Source: Bremerella alba
GTDB lineage: Bacteria; Planctomycetota; Planctomycetia; Pirellulales; Pirellulaceae
Length of the DNA: 64,000 bases
Reading direction: 5' to 3'
Assembly (NCBI RefSeq): GCF_013618625.1
Contig: NZ_JABRWO010000016.1
Location: 31,001-95,000 of the forward strand
The position numbers and the translations under genes were made by a program. This document shows positions 34,786-45,915 of the stretch, piece after piece. Positions within the stretch are counted from its first letter, which is position 1. Each line of letters starts with the position of its first letter. The notes beneath the pieces are model-generated. The model did no database searches. It saw only the letters and a list, made by a program, of their open reading frames with translations, and was not told the origin of the DNA.

Positions 34786-35487
34786 CTAGCGGTCTAAAAT
34801 TGCGACGATCGCATCACTTAACGTTAGATAGTTATTGGAGATATCGCCTTCACCAGGCCTTTGTGATCGGGTTAAGTAGAGGGTCTGCCACCCGAAAACT
34901 CGAGGGGCTTGCACATCATTTTTCCAATCGTCGCCGATCAATAAGATCTCGTGCGGTTCGCAGTCGAGAGATTCCGTGACCCGCTCGTAAAACGCCGTCG
35001 CTGGCTTTACCCAACCAACTTCCGAGGAAATAAAGAGGCTTAGATCGTAGGTGGGAAGGAGACACTCAACAATCGGTCGAAGACGCTGGTCGAAGTTCGA
35101 TGCGAGTCCCAGGCGAAAGCCGGCATCGGCTAGTCGTGACAGGGCAGGGGAGACATCCTCGAATATCCGCCAGTTTTGTGCCTGACCAAAGTGGTCCCAC
35201 AGATGCTGAAAGACAGCGTTCTGCTTCTCAGGTTCCGGTGAAAGAACGAACTGGACAATGGCTCGCCAGCGGGCCACTTCTGTTTCCTCGGTCGTACGTA
35301 GAGGGTCGTCGACTCCCTGCTTTGTTTGAAATGCGTGAACACTATACGTCGAGATAGCCTGACGAAACCGCCGGCGGATTGTCTCACGGTCGAGAGTAAT
35401 GCCGTGAGATTGTGCGGTCGCCAGGTAGGCATCGGCCACCGCAGGGGATGGCTCGATGACCGTTCCGACCGCGTCCAAAAGAACCAC
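34786..35487 (-). CDS. HAD-superfamily hydrolase
   Basis: A 233-residue HAD protein. The start GTG at 35487 gives MVLLDAVGTV. Motif I is DAVGT, so the nucleophile Asp is present but the general-acid Asp two residues on is Val, unlike typical phosphatases. Motif II is LASNFD and motif III/IV is IGDDWKNDVQAPR. The helical cap (about 20-100) is of the C1 type. Haloacid dehalogenases also lack the second Asp, so the reaction may not be phosphate release. It lies 40 bases after rseP and about 105 before lpxD in the same run. Confidence 0.82.
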   Translation of the reverse strand: MVLLDAVGTVIEPSPAVADAYLATAQSHGITLDRETIRRRFRQAISTYSVHAFQTKQGVDDPLRTTEETEVARWRAIVQFVLSPEPEKQNAVFQHLWDHFGQAQNWRIFEDVSPALSRLADAGFRLGLASNFDQRLRPIVECLLPTYDLSLFISSEVGWVKPATAFYERVTESLDCEPHEILLIGDDWKNDVQAPRVFGWQTLYLTRSQRPGEGDISNNYLTLSDAIVAILDR

Positions 35488-35527
35488 CTTTGGACGCGGA
35501 TCAATTCTCCGTTCTTCCGTCAGCGAA

Positions 35528-37630
35528 TTAACCCCACGGGAAGAAGCGATTGATATCGAGGAAGATGACCGTCACCATCAGGGTTAACACCATGGCCAAG
35601 CCCAGATAGGTCAGACGTAGCATCCACTTCTCGTTCATCGCTTTGCCGCGGATCCCTTCGTACAGCAGGAACATCATGTGTCCCCCGTCGAGAACGGGAA
35701 TGGGCAGGAAGTTCACCACGGCCAGGTTGGCGCTAATCAGCGTTAGGAACGTCAACAGGCGGGAAATACCTCGTGACGATTCGGCAGTGGCCACATAAAG
35801 GATCGTTCCGGGGCCACCCAATCCGCTGATTTGCATCTCTCCGGAGAAGATCTTCCGCAAGACGACGATGACTTGATTCATCCCTTCGCCCACTTCGCGA
35901 ACGCCTAGATAAAGCGAATCGCCAATGCTAGTTGCGTATTGAATCTTCTCTTCGACTTCAAAGCGAAGGTAACGGCTTTGAAGCATTTCTGTCTTGGAGA
36001 GGGTGCTTGTGACGGAAACATTTTCTGGCGTGCCAGAGTCTTTTTTCTTCACCGTTAGCACCATCGCCGTATCGGGATGGGCAACTTGCAGCGTCCACTG
36101 AACGGCCTGCCAGGCGATTTCGTCGGTCTTGACTTTAACGTCCTTCACGCCGATCTTCATTTCGCCGTTCACTTCCTTGGCGGCATCATTCGTGCCTTGG
36201 AAGCCAACGATTAGGACCTCGTCCCCGGCAGCGAGACCAGCCTCGGCGGCCGAGCTTTCTGGGAGGACTTCGGCGATGGTCGTTGTCAGATTGAAGGTAA
36301 GCCCTAAGGTCTGCAGACCGATTTCGTAGCCGGGCATGTACTCAGAGGAGAAACCTTGCGGGACGACCGTTGCGATCGACTTGGTCTCTTCTTTGCCGTC
36401 TCGAAGGATCACGACATCAATCGTTTCACCGGCCCACTTGGTCTCACGGCTGGGTAGCGTATAGCCATCGCCTAGCGGCTCTCCATTGAGCGAGACTAGT
36501 TGGTCGCCAACCTTCAGGCCGGCCTTCTCTGCCGGAGATCCTGAGCGGATACCAAGGATGGGGCTGATCTCCATGACCAACCCGGTCTCGCGATAAGGCA
36601 CGGTCGGAATTTCGACTTCAACGTCTTCGGTTGCTTCGCTTTCCTCGTCCACTTTTCGCTGAAGTTTCAGTTTCAGCGAATCGTACGGGTGATTGGCCAC
36701 GTACTTTTGGTAGTCGAGAAAGTTTGCGATAGGCGCATCGTTGATACCGGTGAGATTATCGCCTGGCTTCAGTTTGTCGGCGACTTCACTACCAAAGATC
36801 ATGCCCATCAGCTTGGGGGCGACAACCATTTTGGTCGTGTACATAGGGGCCACGCCGATGGTCGGGCGTTGGGCATCCTTGAAGGTGTTCTTAGGAACAA
36901 TGTCGATGACTTCCTGCTTGCCGTCCGGGTGACGAACCACGAGCGGCATCGCTTTGTCGTCGCCGTTCATGATGATCTGCAGGGTCATGTCTTTATCGAA
37001 ACGCAGGTCCTTACGAACGGTGCCTTCCGAGTTTAGGCCGACGATCTCGTCGCCCGGGCTGAGCCCGACTTCCCAGGCAGGCGACCCTGGCTGTACCCAA
37101 CTGATTTCGGCCGGGATGTAGGGAACACCCATGTTGTAGGCGATGGCGGCAAAGATCACACCAAAGATCAAGTTAAAGACCACACCAGCGGAAATGATGG
37201 CCATTCGCTGAGGAACGCTTTTGGCGGTGTAGCTGCGTGGGTTAACGACTTCCTGCTTGTTGCCGGACTCGTCAACCGTTTCGACCATCGTCGAGGCTGT
37301 TTCGTCATCGGCGTTGTTGGGGTTATCGTCCTGCCCCAACATTTTCACGTAGCCACCCAGGGGGATCGTTCCGATGCCGTACTCGGTTTCGCCCCACTTT
37401 TTCTTCCAAAGAGCGGAAAAGGTCCACGGGCCGAGGGTAATCGGTACGTCGAAACCGACATAAAACTTATCGCAGCGCACGCCGCAAGCCTTGGCCACTA
37501 GGAAGTGTCCAAGCTCGTGCACGAAAATCACGATGCCCAAGCCAATGATGCCCTGCATGAAGGCCCAAATGCCGCCTAAGTATTGGAGCAGGCTTGGTCC
37601 TTCGCTTGCCGCAAACAGCAAGTGATCCAC
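35528..37630 (-). CDS. rseP: Site-2 protease RseP
   Basis: An intramembrane zinc metalloprotease (M50) that cleaves membrane anti-sigma factors or signal remnants. I start at a GTG at 37630, with AGAGGAG seven bases upstream (700 residues); it begins DHLLFAASEG. The HExxH zinc motif is in IVIFVHELGHFLVAKACGV (38-42), and the third ligand Asp is in NFLPIPVLDGGHMMF near residue 650. Between them are two or three PDZ domains (for example ISPILGIRSGSPAEKAGLKV), more than E. coli has, which explains the length. The coding region overlaps the dxr end by 55 bases. Confidence 0.9.
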   Translation of the reverse strand: MDHLLFAASEGPSLLQYLGGIWAFMQGIIGLGIVIFVHELGHFLVAKACGVRCDKFYVGFDVPITLGPWTFSALWKKKWGETEYGIGTIPLGGYVKMLGQDDNPNNADDETASTMVETVDESGNKQEVVNPRSYTAKSVPQRMAIISAGVVFNLIFGVIFAAIAYNMGVPYIPAEISWVQPGSPAWEVGLSPGDEIVGLNSEGTVRKDLRFDKDMTLQIIMNGDDKAMPLVVRHPDGKQEVIDIVPKNTFKDAQRPTIGVAPMYTTKMVVAPKLMGMIFGSEVADKLKPGDNLTGINDAPIANFLDYQKYVANHPYDSLKLKLQRKVDEESEATEDVEVEIPTVPYRETGLVMEISPILGIRSGSPAEKAGLKVGDQLVSLNGEPLGDGYTLPSRETKWAGETIDVVILRDGKEETKSIATVVPQGFSSEYMPGYEIGLQTLGLTFNLTTTIAEVLPESSAAEAGLAAGDEVLIVGFQGTNDAAKEVNGEMKIGVKDVKVKTDEIAWQAVQWTLQVAHPDTAMVLTVKKKDSGTPENVSVTSTLSKTEMLQSRYLRFEVEEKIQYATSIGDSLYLGVREVGEGMNQVIVVLRKIFSGEMQISGLGGPGTILYVATAESSRGISRLLTFLTLISANLAVVNFLPIPVLDGGHMMFLLYEGIRGKAMNEKWMLRLTYLGLAMVLTLMVTVIFLDINRFFPWG

Positions 37631-38793
37631 TTGATAGACTCCTCTCGGGCCCAAGCATCAAGCTCGAGCAACCGGGTTAATTCTGGGTTTGATTCAAACG
37701 GGTGTTCGTCCAATAGGTGGCGACATACCCGGTAAATGTCAACGAAACGAATTTTACCTTCTAAAAACTGCTGCACGGCCACTTCATTCGCGGCATTTAG
37801 CACTGCTCCACACGTCCCTCCGCGTTGGGCCACCTCTTTCCCTAGCTTAAGGGCGGGGAATCGCTCGTAATCTGGCGGCTCGAATTCGAGGGAAAACGCG
37901 GTTGTCAGGTCCAACTGCTTGGCAGGACACTCCGTTCGCTCGGGGTAGGTCATGGCCAGTTGAATAGGCATTCGCATATCCGGCGGGCTCATTTGGGCCA
38001 CCATCGAGCCGTCCACGAATTCAACAATCGAATGAACGATCGACTGTGGGTGGACAACGACGTCAATCTGATCGACCGTCAAATCAAACAACCATTTGGC
38101 TTCAATCAGCTCGAGTGCCTTGTTCATCATGGTTGCCGAATCGACAGTGATCTTAGGGCCCATCTTCCAGGTAGGGTGGTCGAGCGCCTCGTCTACAGTT
38201 ACCGCCGACAACTGCTGCTGGGTGAACTTTCGGAAAGGGCCGCCGGAAGCCGTGAGAATCACTTTACGAACATCAGCCGTACGACCTGCCATTAGGGCTT
38301 GGAATATCGCACTGTGTTCGCTGTCGACCGGTAGGATCTCGGCGCCAGATTGCTCGGCCAATTTGGTGGCTAAATGACCGGCAACGACCAAGGTTTCTTT
38401 GTTGGCGAGCGCCACACGCTTGCCGGCTTCGATGGCCGCGAAGGTCCCTTCCAGTCCGGCCCGTCCAACAATGGCTGAAACAATAATATCGGCTTCGCTA
38501 TGGGCAGCCACTTCTTGGATGCCTGCCGTGCCAGTCAACAGCGTGGTGCAACTGGGAAGGTCCGACCAATTAAATGCTTCTGCAGCGGCTGCATCGCTAG
38601 CTACAACGAACTTTGGTTGGGTCTCGATGGCGGCCTTTAACAGGTCGTCGAGTCGCCCGTGAGCTGTCAGTGCAAAGGGAGTGAATGCCCCCTTACTGGC
38701 TCGAATGACATCCAGAGTGCTGCATCCGATGCTCCCGGTGGCTCCCAGGACGACGACGTTTTGGCTGGATTTCGAGGACGACGAGCTACGCAT
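37576..38793 (-). CDS. dxr: 1-deoxy-D-xylulose 5-phosphate reductoisomerase
   Basis: Converts DXP to 2-C-methylerythritol 4-phosphate with NADPH, the second step of the MEP isoprenoid pathway. The 405 residues show the NADPH loop VVVLGATGSIGCSTLDV, the metal and substrate part LPVDSEHSAIFQALM, the phosphate-binding ILTASGGPFRKF, MNKALELIEAKWLF and PQSIVHSIVEF. The C-terminus includes AANEVAVQQFLE and a helical domain. It is first in the minus-strand operon with rseP, HAD, lpxD and lpxI; dxr is often next to rseP in bacteria. Its last 55 bases are shared with rseP in another frame. Confidence 0.95.
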   Translation of the reverse strand: MRSSSSSKSSQNVVVLGATGSIGCSTLDVIRASKGAFTPFALTAHGRLDDLLKAAIETQPKFVVASDAAAAEAFNWSDLPSCTTLLTGTAGIQEVAAHSEADIIVSAIVGRAGLEGTFAAIEAGKRVALANKETLVVAGHLATKLAEQSGAEILPVDSEHSAIFQALMAGRTADVRKVILTASGGPFRKFTQQQLSAVTVDEALDHPTWKMGPKITVDSATMMNKALELIEAKWLFDLTVDQIDVVVHPQSIVHSIVEFVDGSMVAQMSPPDMRMPIQLAMTYPERTECPAKQLDLTTAFSLEFEPPDYERFPALKLGKEVAQRGGTCGAVLNAANEVAVQQFLEGKIRFVDIYRVCRHLLDEHPFESNPELTRLLELDAWAREESIKWITCCLRQAKDQACSNT

Positions 38794-38984
38794 GGACCGC
38801 TTCTAAACAAGGGTGGCTTCTTAACTACGGATTGTTCCAGAATTTCCTCGTTCGCGAAAGATTACTGCGGAAAAGGATTTGTGGGGTCCTTAGAAGCGAT
38901 TCCGGCTTCCTGGTATAACTGCCTTATTAATATAAATTTCCAGATGACCTATCCATAAACCCAAGCAGTTCACGACCTTTTGGC

Positions 38985-39638
38985 ATGATTGTTACCATCG
39001 ATGGCCCAGCTGGGGCAGGAAAAAGTAGCGTTTCCCGCCGCCTGGCAGATGAAATTGGATTCGAGTTTCTCGATACGGGGGCCATGTATCGGGCCATCGC
39101 TTTAAAGGGATTACGGGCCGAAGTTGATTGGGCCAATGTGGATCTTCTCGTTGAATACGCGAAATCGGCAACGATCGATCTATCGGGAAGAGCCGTAATT
39201 TTGGATGGGGAAGACGTATCGCACGCGATTCGGTCGCAACAGGTAACCGAAGTTACTCGCTACGCAGCGGGCAATATCGGGGTACGCGAGGAACTTGTCC
39301 GGCTGCAGCGAGAAATTGCCGCAGGAAAAGACATTGTCACCGAAGGTCGTGATCAAGGGACCCTCGTTTTTCCACAAGCCGAGTGCAAGATTTTTCTGAC
39401 AGCTTCTCCCGAAGAACGGGCCCGCCGCCGCGTCGGCGATTTAGCTGCCCGAGGTGAATCGGCCGATTTTCAAGTGATTTTGCAGCGGCAAGCCAAGCGA
39501 GACGAAGAAGATATGCAGCGTGAGGTCGGTCCTCTTCTGAAAGCGGATGATGCGGTCGAGTTGATGACCGATGGCATGACGGAAGTCGAAGTCTTGCAGA
39601 AATTGGTAGGCATCGTGCAGCGGTACCAGCATGCGTGA
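38985..39638 (+). CDS. cmk: Cytidylate kinase
   Basis: Phosphorylates CMP and dCMP with ATP. The 217 residues contain the P-loop TIDGPAGAGKSSVSRRLA, the CMP-binding LDTGAMYRAIAL, VTEGRDQGTLVFPQAECK and the LID helix ASPEERARRRVGDL. The short NMP-binding insert present in bacterial CMP kinases is present around residues 40-100. The stop codon lies inside plsC, which starts eight bases earlier in another frame; cmk-plsC-rpsA is a common gene order. It is divergent from dxr, with a 191-bp shared promoter region. Confidence 0.95.
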   Translation: MIVTIDGPAGAGKSSVSRRLADEIGFEFLDTGAMYRAIALKGLRAEVDWANVDLLVEYAKSATIDLSGRAVILDGEDVSHAIRSQQVTEVTRYAAGNIGVREELVRLQREIAAGKDIVTEGRDQGTLVFPQAECKIFLTASPEERARRRVGDLAARGESADFQVILQRQAKRDEEDMQREVGPLLKADDAVELMTDGMTEVEVLQKLVGIVQRYQHA

Positions 39639-40332
39639 CGTCAAGAAGCGGCCGGCGCGGTCGTGGCCTCAAAAGGCCTTATATATCTTGCTACGCGTCA
39701 CAGCGCGGATCTTCGCCGTGGGGTTTTATCGCGTTCGCGTCTTTGGCCGTGAAAACTGGCCCGCGGAAGGGGGGGCATTGGTTTGCTCGAATCATCAAGG
39801 CTTTTTAGACCCGGCGTTGGTAGGGCTTTGTTGCGATCGTCAACTGAACTTCTTGGCAAAGAAGTCTCTCTTTCGGTTTCCTTTGAAGACGTTCATGACG
39901 ACGCTCAACGCGATTCCCGTGAACCGTGAAGGTACCGGACTCGATGGGCTAAAAGAAACACTCAAACGTCTGCGATCGGAAGAACTTGTGCTGATATTTC
40001 CTGAGGGAACTCGCAGCGAGACCGGTGAGATCGGCCAATTGAAGCCAGGTTTTATCGCGGTTGCCCGAAAGGGGAAGGTACCGATTGTTCCGGTGGTGTT
40101 CGACGGATCCTTTCAAGCGTGGCCGAAATGGCAATTATTACCCACTATTGGTGTGGTCCACGTAAAGATAAGCAACCCTATCAGTGCCTCAGAGATTTCC
40201 CAGATGTCTGACGACGAGTTGCTTTCATCACTTCAAGAGCGAATGCATACGATGTTTGATGAAGTTCATTACTCGCGAGCACGTTCAATGAACCCACGCG
40301 TCCACACCTCAGACAAGACGCAGTTTGCCTAA
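39631..40332 (+). CDS. plsC: 1-acyl-sn-glycerol-3-phosphate acyltransferase
   Basis: Adds the second acyl chain in phosphatidic acid synthesis at the inner membrane. The 233 residues have one N-terminal hydrophobic stretch (LYILLRVTARIFAVGFY), the catalytic H-x4-D motif in VCSNHQGFLDPALVG, the substrate-binding FPEGTRS segment and VPIVPVVFDGSF. This is the usual AGPAT layout. It overlaps cmk by eight bases (ATGCGTGA) and comes before rpsA, separated by 274 bp. An alternative role such as lysophospholipid or ornithine-lipid acyltransferase is possible but less likely given the neighbours. Confidence 0.9.
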   Translation: MRDVKKRPARSWPQKALYILLRVTARIFAVGFYRVRVFGRENWPAEGGALVCSNHQGFLDPALVGLCCDRQLNFLAKKSLFRFPLKTFMTTLNAIPVNREGTGLDGLKETLKRLRSEELVLIFPEGTRSETGEIGQLKPGFIAVARKGKVPIVPVVFDGSFQAWPKWQLLPTIGVVHVKISNPISASEISQMSDDELLSSLQERMHTMFDEVHYSRARSMNPRVHTSDKTQFA

Positions 40333-40606
40333 ACCGACCTTTCTTTCGGTATTTTTCGGGAATCGCGGCATCCTACCCCACCATCTGTGGTTGATGGCAA
40401 TTTGGGGATTTGATAGTTTTACGGGTTCTCGCTGAACCGATCGTTATAAAGGGTATATTGGTATGCCCTGCGCAAGTTCAATAGTCCCAGCATTTTTGCA
40501 CTCGAATAGTCGCCTTGTGGGATCAGTCCCGCCGCCATTTTCCCTTATTTTGCGGCAGCTTTTATCTCCAGCGTCATCGAGCCCCGTGGTTCAAAAACTT
40601 TAAAGC

Positions 40607-42505
<1,899 letters not shown>

Positions 42506-42540
42506 CACGCTGCCTGCTTCAAATCGATCGAAATCCCAAA

Positions 42541-42569
42541 AGCCCCGAAGGAAACTTCGGGGCTTTTTT
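42541..42569 (+). terminator. Rho-independent terminator of rpsA
   Basis: A 10-bp perfect stem (AGCCCCGAAG 42541-42550, CTTCGGGGCT 42555-42564) with a GAAA tetraloop is followed by T5 (42565-42569). It begins 36 bases after the rpsA stop. Confidence 0.93.
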
Positions 42570-42896
42570 CGTAGTGTCTGCTGCGTGGGCAGAGTAAGTA
42601 GTGAATCCTTCTGTGGATGTGGAACCCACCTGTCTGCCACGGATTGGGGGTGATAACGCATAGCAGCGTTCGCACTGCGGACCCTATAACCGCGACTGTC
42701 TGCATAATCGGTTTTCGCCATGCTTCTCTTTCCAATCGCGTGGCCATTCTGTGTGCATCCCGCACAACCGGAGCTTCCCGCGCATTGCTGACCGTTTGGC
42801 TACGCATCAAAGAAAGTGATAGCACATGGACGATAGCAGTGATGTGACAGCGTGAAAGATTTCCCCCCGCCACGTATCGAAAGCATTGAAGCAACC

Positions 42897-43796
42897 ATGG
42901 CCACGAAGACCAAACGGAGTGAAACGGAGTTCGACGATTTCGAATCCGTGCAAAGCCCACTCGAAACCTACTTACGTGAAATCAACGAGACTGCTCTCCT
43001 CTCTGCTAAGGAAGAGCGGGAACTTGCTACGGCCATCGGCAATGGAGACGTCGCCGCTCGAGATCGTATGGTCCGCGCGAATCTCAGGTTGGTCGTCAAC
43101 ATTGCCCGTGGTTACACTGGCAAAGGTTTGGGTCTGCAGGATCTCATCGAAGAAGGCAACCTCGGCCTCTTGCGTGCGGTCGAAGGGTTTGACCCGGCGA
43201 TGGGAACTCGCTTCAGCACTTACGCCAGTTACTGGATCAAGCAGTCCATCAAACGGGCTTTGATCAACTGTGCTAAGACGATCCGCATCCCGGCTTACAT
43301 GGTCGAACTTCTTTCGAAATGGCGTCGGGCAACCAATCGTCTGACCGAAGAACTTGGTCGCACGCCAACTCCTGAAGAAATCGCTCGTGTGCTCGGTTTG
43401 CAGAAGAAAAAACTGCCGATCATCAAGAAGGCGATCCGCATCTATAACAGCACTCCCCAGACCGATCAGGCAGACAACGGCTGGTCGTTGGGCGAGATGG
43501 TCACCGACGAGCGGCTTAAGAACCCGGAAGAGGAATTAGTCGAACACGACGACCTGAAGCACGTTCGCGAAATGCTGAAGACGATGGACGGCCGCGAGTC
43601 GACCGTCTTGAAGATGCGTTTCGGCCTGCATGGCGAAGAGCCGCACACGCTGAAAGAAATCGGCGAAAAGCTGGGCCTTACCCGTGAACGCGTCCGCCAG
43701 ATTGAAACCGAAGCACTGAATCGTCTGGCCGAAGGGCTGCAAGATCCACGCGAACGCATGCTAGAAGGCCCGATCCGTCGCCGAACACGTCGATAG
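42897..43796 (+). CDS. Sigma-70 family RNA polymerase sigma factor (RpoD/SigA-like)
   Basis: A primary-like sigma factor of 299 residues. I favour the ATG at 42897 (MATKTKRSETEF), but a GTG at 42852 is possible; neither has a strong ribosome binding site. Regions 1.2 to 4.2 are present: SPLETYLREINETALLSAKE, RANLRLVVNIARGYTGKGLG, FSTYASYWIKQSIKRALI for regions 2.3-2.4, and the region 4.2 helix-turn-helix LKEIGEKLGLTRERVRQIE. Region 1.1 and the non-conserved insert are absent, so it is either a group 2 factor or a short housekeeping type. Confidence 0.9.
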   Translation: MATKTKRSETEFDDFESVQSPLETYLREINETALLSAKEERELATAIGNGDVAARDRMVRANLRLVVNIARGYTGKGLGLQDLIEEGNLGLLRAVEGFDPAMGTRFSTYASYWIKQSIKRALINCAKTIRIPAYMVELLSKWRRATNRLTEELGRTPTPEEIARVLGLQKKKLPIIKKAIRIYNSTPQTDQADNGWSLGEMVTDERLKNPEEELVEHDDLKHVREMLKTMDGRESTVLKMRFGLHGEEPHTLKEIGEKLGLTRERVRQIETEALNRLAEGLQDPRERMLEGPIRRRTRR

Positions 43797-43813
43797 ATCG
43801 AAGGAAGAGAAAC

Positions 43814-43893
43814 AACCACGGATTACACGGATATTACGGATGGGATGCAGAGCCGTCCAAGACGGCTTCCCCTTATCCACGTAATCCGTGGTT
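43814..43893. repeat. Nested inverted repeat with ACCACGGATTAC arms
   Basis: AACCACGGATTAC (43814-43826) is perfectly complementary to GTAATCCGTGGTT (43881-43893). Between them a second hairpin is formed by AGCCGTC (43851-43857) and GACGGCT (43861-43867). The string CCACGGATTACACGGAT resembles a dispersed intergenic repeat known from several bacterial genomes. It follows the sigma factor gene and may act as its terminator. Confidence 0.7.
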
Positions 43894-44038
43894 AAAAGCT
43901 CTTCTTTGCGACAGCTGTGTGCTCTATGGCTAGTTTCCTTCTTCTGCCCATTCTTCCCGCGATGGCAGAATCCCCGTATATTCAGCACCTGAAGCGAAAC
44001 GAATCTCAAGTGCTTTTTTAATAGCTGGAGAGAGCAGC

Positions 44039-44559
44039 ATGTCGGAAATTGATCTCAAAGCATACATCCGCGATATCCCTGACTTCCCGAAGCCTGGGAT
44101 CTTATTTCGCGATATTACGCCGCTGCTGGCCAATCCGCATGCGTTCAATGAAGCCATCGATCAGATGGCCGCTCATTGCGAAGGAAAAAAGATCGACGCG
44201 ATCGTTGCTGCCGAAGCACGCGGATTTATTTTCGCCGCCCCATTAGCGCTGAAGCTCAACTGCGGGTTCGTTCCGGTTCGTAAGCCAGGGAAGCTTCCTT
44301 TCGACACCCATGCGTTTCACTACGAGCTGGAATACGGCAGCGACACGCTCGAAATTCATATCGACGGCGTGCAGCCAGGGCAAAACGTCTTGATGGTGGA
44401 TGACCTCTTGGCGACCGGAGGCACGATGAAGGCCTGTTGCAACCTGGTCAAAAGATCGGAGCCACCGTTGCCGGCTGCTGTTTCCTGATTCATCTGAAAG
44501 CATTGGAAGGGGAACAGCGAATTGCCCCGTTCGAGTCGTTCAGTCTGATCGAGTACTAA
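44039..44559 (+). pseudogene. apt: Adenine phosphoribosyltransferase with a one-base frameshift
   Basis: Salvages adenine to AMP with PRPP. The first 138 codons match apt fully: [38 protein letters not shown] and the PRPP-binding [16 protein letters not shown]. After the A4 run at 44450-44453 the frame reads a foreign tail and stops at 44488 (149 residues). One extra base at that point restores [15 protein letters not shown] and the normal end SFSLIEY to the stop at 44557-44559, giving 173 residues, the family length. So this is a recent frameshift or a sequencing error in a homopolymer. The truncated product lacks the last strand and helix and is probably inactive. Confidence 0.85.
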
Positions 44560-44607
44560 GCGACTCCAGCATTGGTTGCCGCCGTTCGTAAAGCGGGCTC
44601 TACCAGG

Positions 44608-45876
44608 TTACCTGGCCAAACGAATTCCGGTGAACTGCCAGCGGGCTTCCGGCGGAAAGAAATTGCGGTAGGTCCTGCGGATGTGACTTCGGGAGGTGGC
44701 GCAAGATCCGCCTCGCAAGACATACTGCTGACACATGAACTTGCCGTTGTATTCGCCAATGGCACCTTCAGGCGGTTTGAAGCCGGGGTAGGGGGCGTAG
44801 GAACTGGTAGTCCACTCCCAGGCATCACCCAGCATCTGACGCAGACCTTCTGATTCCTGCGTCGGGGCAGGGTGGAAGTTGTGTGATTCCGCGAAATTCC
44901 CTTCGACGGGAACTAATCGGCTGGCCGTTTCCCACTCGAACTCAGTCGGCAATCGACTCCCTTGCCATCGCGCGAATGCGTCGGCCTCGAAGTAGCTGAT
45001 ATGAGTCACCGGGCTGGCCTCGTTCAAGGGGCGAAGACCGCTCAATGTGAACTCGTGCCACGTTTCGTTTTGACGGATCCAATAGAGCGGTGCATCCCAT
45101 TGTTCGCTTTGGACGGTGTTCCAACCGAGGGAAAGCCACAGTTCGGGCCGTTGGTAGGCTCCGTCTTCCAGGAACTGGCGATACTCACTGTTGGTGACTA
45201 ACCGTCCAGCAATTTCCAGTGCGGGGATCAAGGCCTCGTGATGCGGAGATTCGTTGTCGTAAGCGAAGTCCGCTGCTTCGTGGCCAATCTCAACGAGCCC
45301 GCCATCCACTTCGTGCCACGTTTGCGATGTTGTTTTACCGGTCGGTTGCTCGACATCGGTATCGTAAGCTGGGTAGAACGGATTCTGAGCTAACGCGTGC
45401 TTTAGATCGGTTAACATCAACTCTTGATGTTGTTGTTCGTGGTGAAGCCCTAACTCGACCAGTGGAGCGATTTGCATTGCTTCTTCCGGAGTAGCTTCCA
45501 GTAGAAGTTGCCCCATACGGTTGTCAATTTCCCGCCGGTAGATCATCACTTCGGCCACGGTCGGGCGGGTGAGTAGCCCGCGTTTGGATCGTGGGAACTG
45601 CTCACCGATGCCGTTGTAGTATGAGTTAAAGAGATACTCGTACATTGGGTCGAGAGGCTCGTAATCTTTGGCAAACGGCTTCAAGATAAACGTTTCAAAG
45701 AACCACGTGGTATGTGCTAGGTGCCAACGGATAGGACTGGCATCCGGCATCGACTGCACCACGAAGTCTTCAATCTCAAGTGGTTCACAAAGCCCGTCTG
45801 TAAATCCACGGATGGATTCGTACTTGGACAGCAAGAGAGCACATCGTGTCGAAAGGTCAGACGGAATAGTGGCCAT
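44608..45876 (-). CDS. egtB: Ergothioneine biosynthesis protein EgtB-like
   Basis: A non-haem iron sulfoxide synthase that joins a thiol donor to hercynine (trimethylhistidine). The 422 residues have an N-terminal DinB_2 domain with the iron-binding HHEQQHQE (about 143-150) and an earlier His in IRWHLAHTTWFFET. The C-terminal domain is formylglycine-enzyme-like: VEIGHEAADFAYDNESPHHE, WEWTTSSYAPYPGF and YVLRGGSCATSRSHIRRTY. The substrate (gamma-glutamylcysteine or cysteine) cannot be told from the sequence. It lies 39 bases after egtD, which makes its substrate, and converges on apt. Confidence 0.92.
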   Translation of the reverse strand: MATIPSDLSTRCALLLSKYESIRGFTDGLCEPLEIEDFVVQSMPDASPIRWHLAHTTWFFETFILKPFAKDYEPLDPMYEYLFNSYYNGIGEQFPRSKRGLLTRPTVAEVMIYRREIDNRMGQLLLEATPEEAMQIAPLVELGLHHEQQHQELMLTDLKHALAQNPFYPAYDTDVEQPTGKTTSQTWHEVDGGLVEIGHEAADFAYDNESPHHEALIPALEIAGRLVTNSEYRQFLEDGAYQRPELWLSLGWNTVQSEQWDAPLYWIRQNETWHEFTLSGLRPLNEASPVTHISYFEADAFARWQGSRLPTEFEWETASRLVPVEGNFAESHNFHPAPTQESEGLRQMLGDAWEWTTSSYAPYPGFKPPEGAIGEYNGKFMCQQYVLRGGSCATSRSHIRRTYRNFFPPEARWQFTGIRLAR

Positions 45877-45915
45877 TTAGGATTCCTCGAACTTAAGTGG
45901 CAGTCACACGAGTGC

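Noticed and set aside
44441..44488. Programmed frameshift in apt
   Set aside because: The site is a simple A4 run without a convincing slippery heptamer or downstream structure, and apt is not known to use frameshifting, so mutation or sequencing error is more likely.
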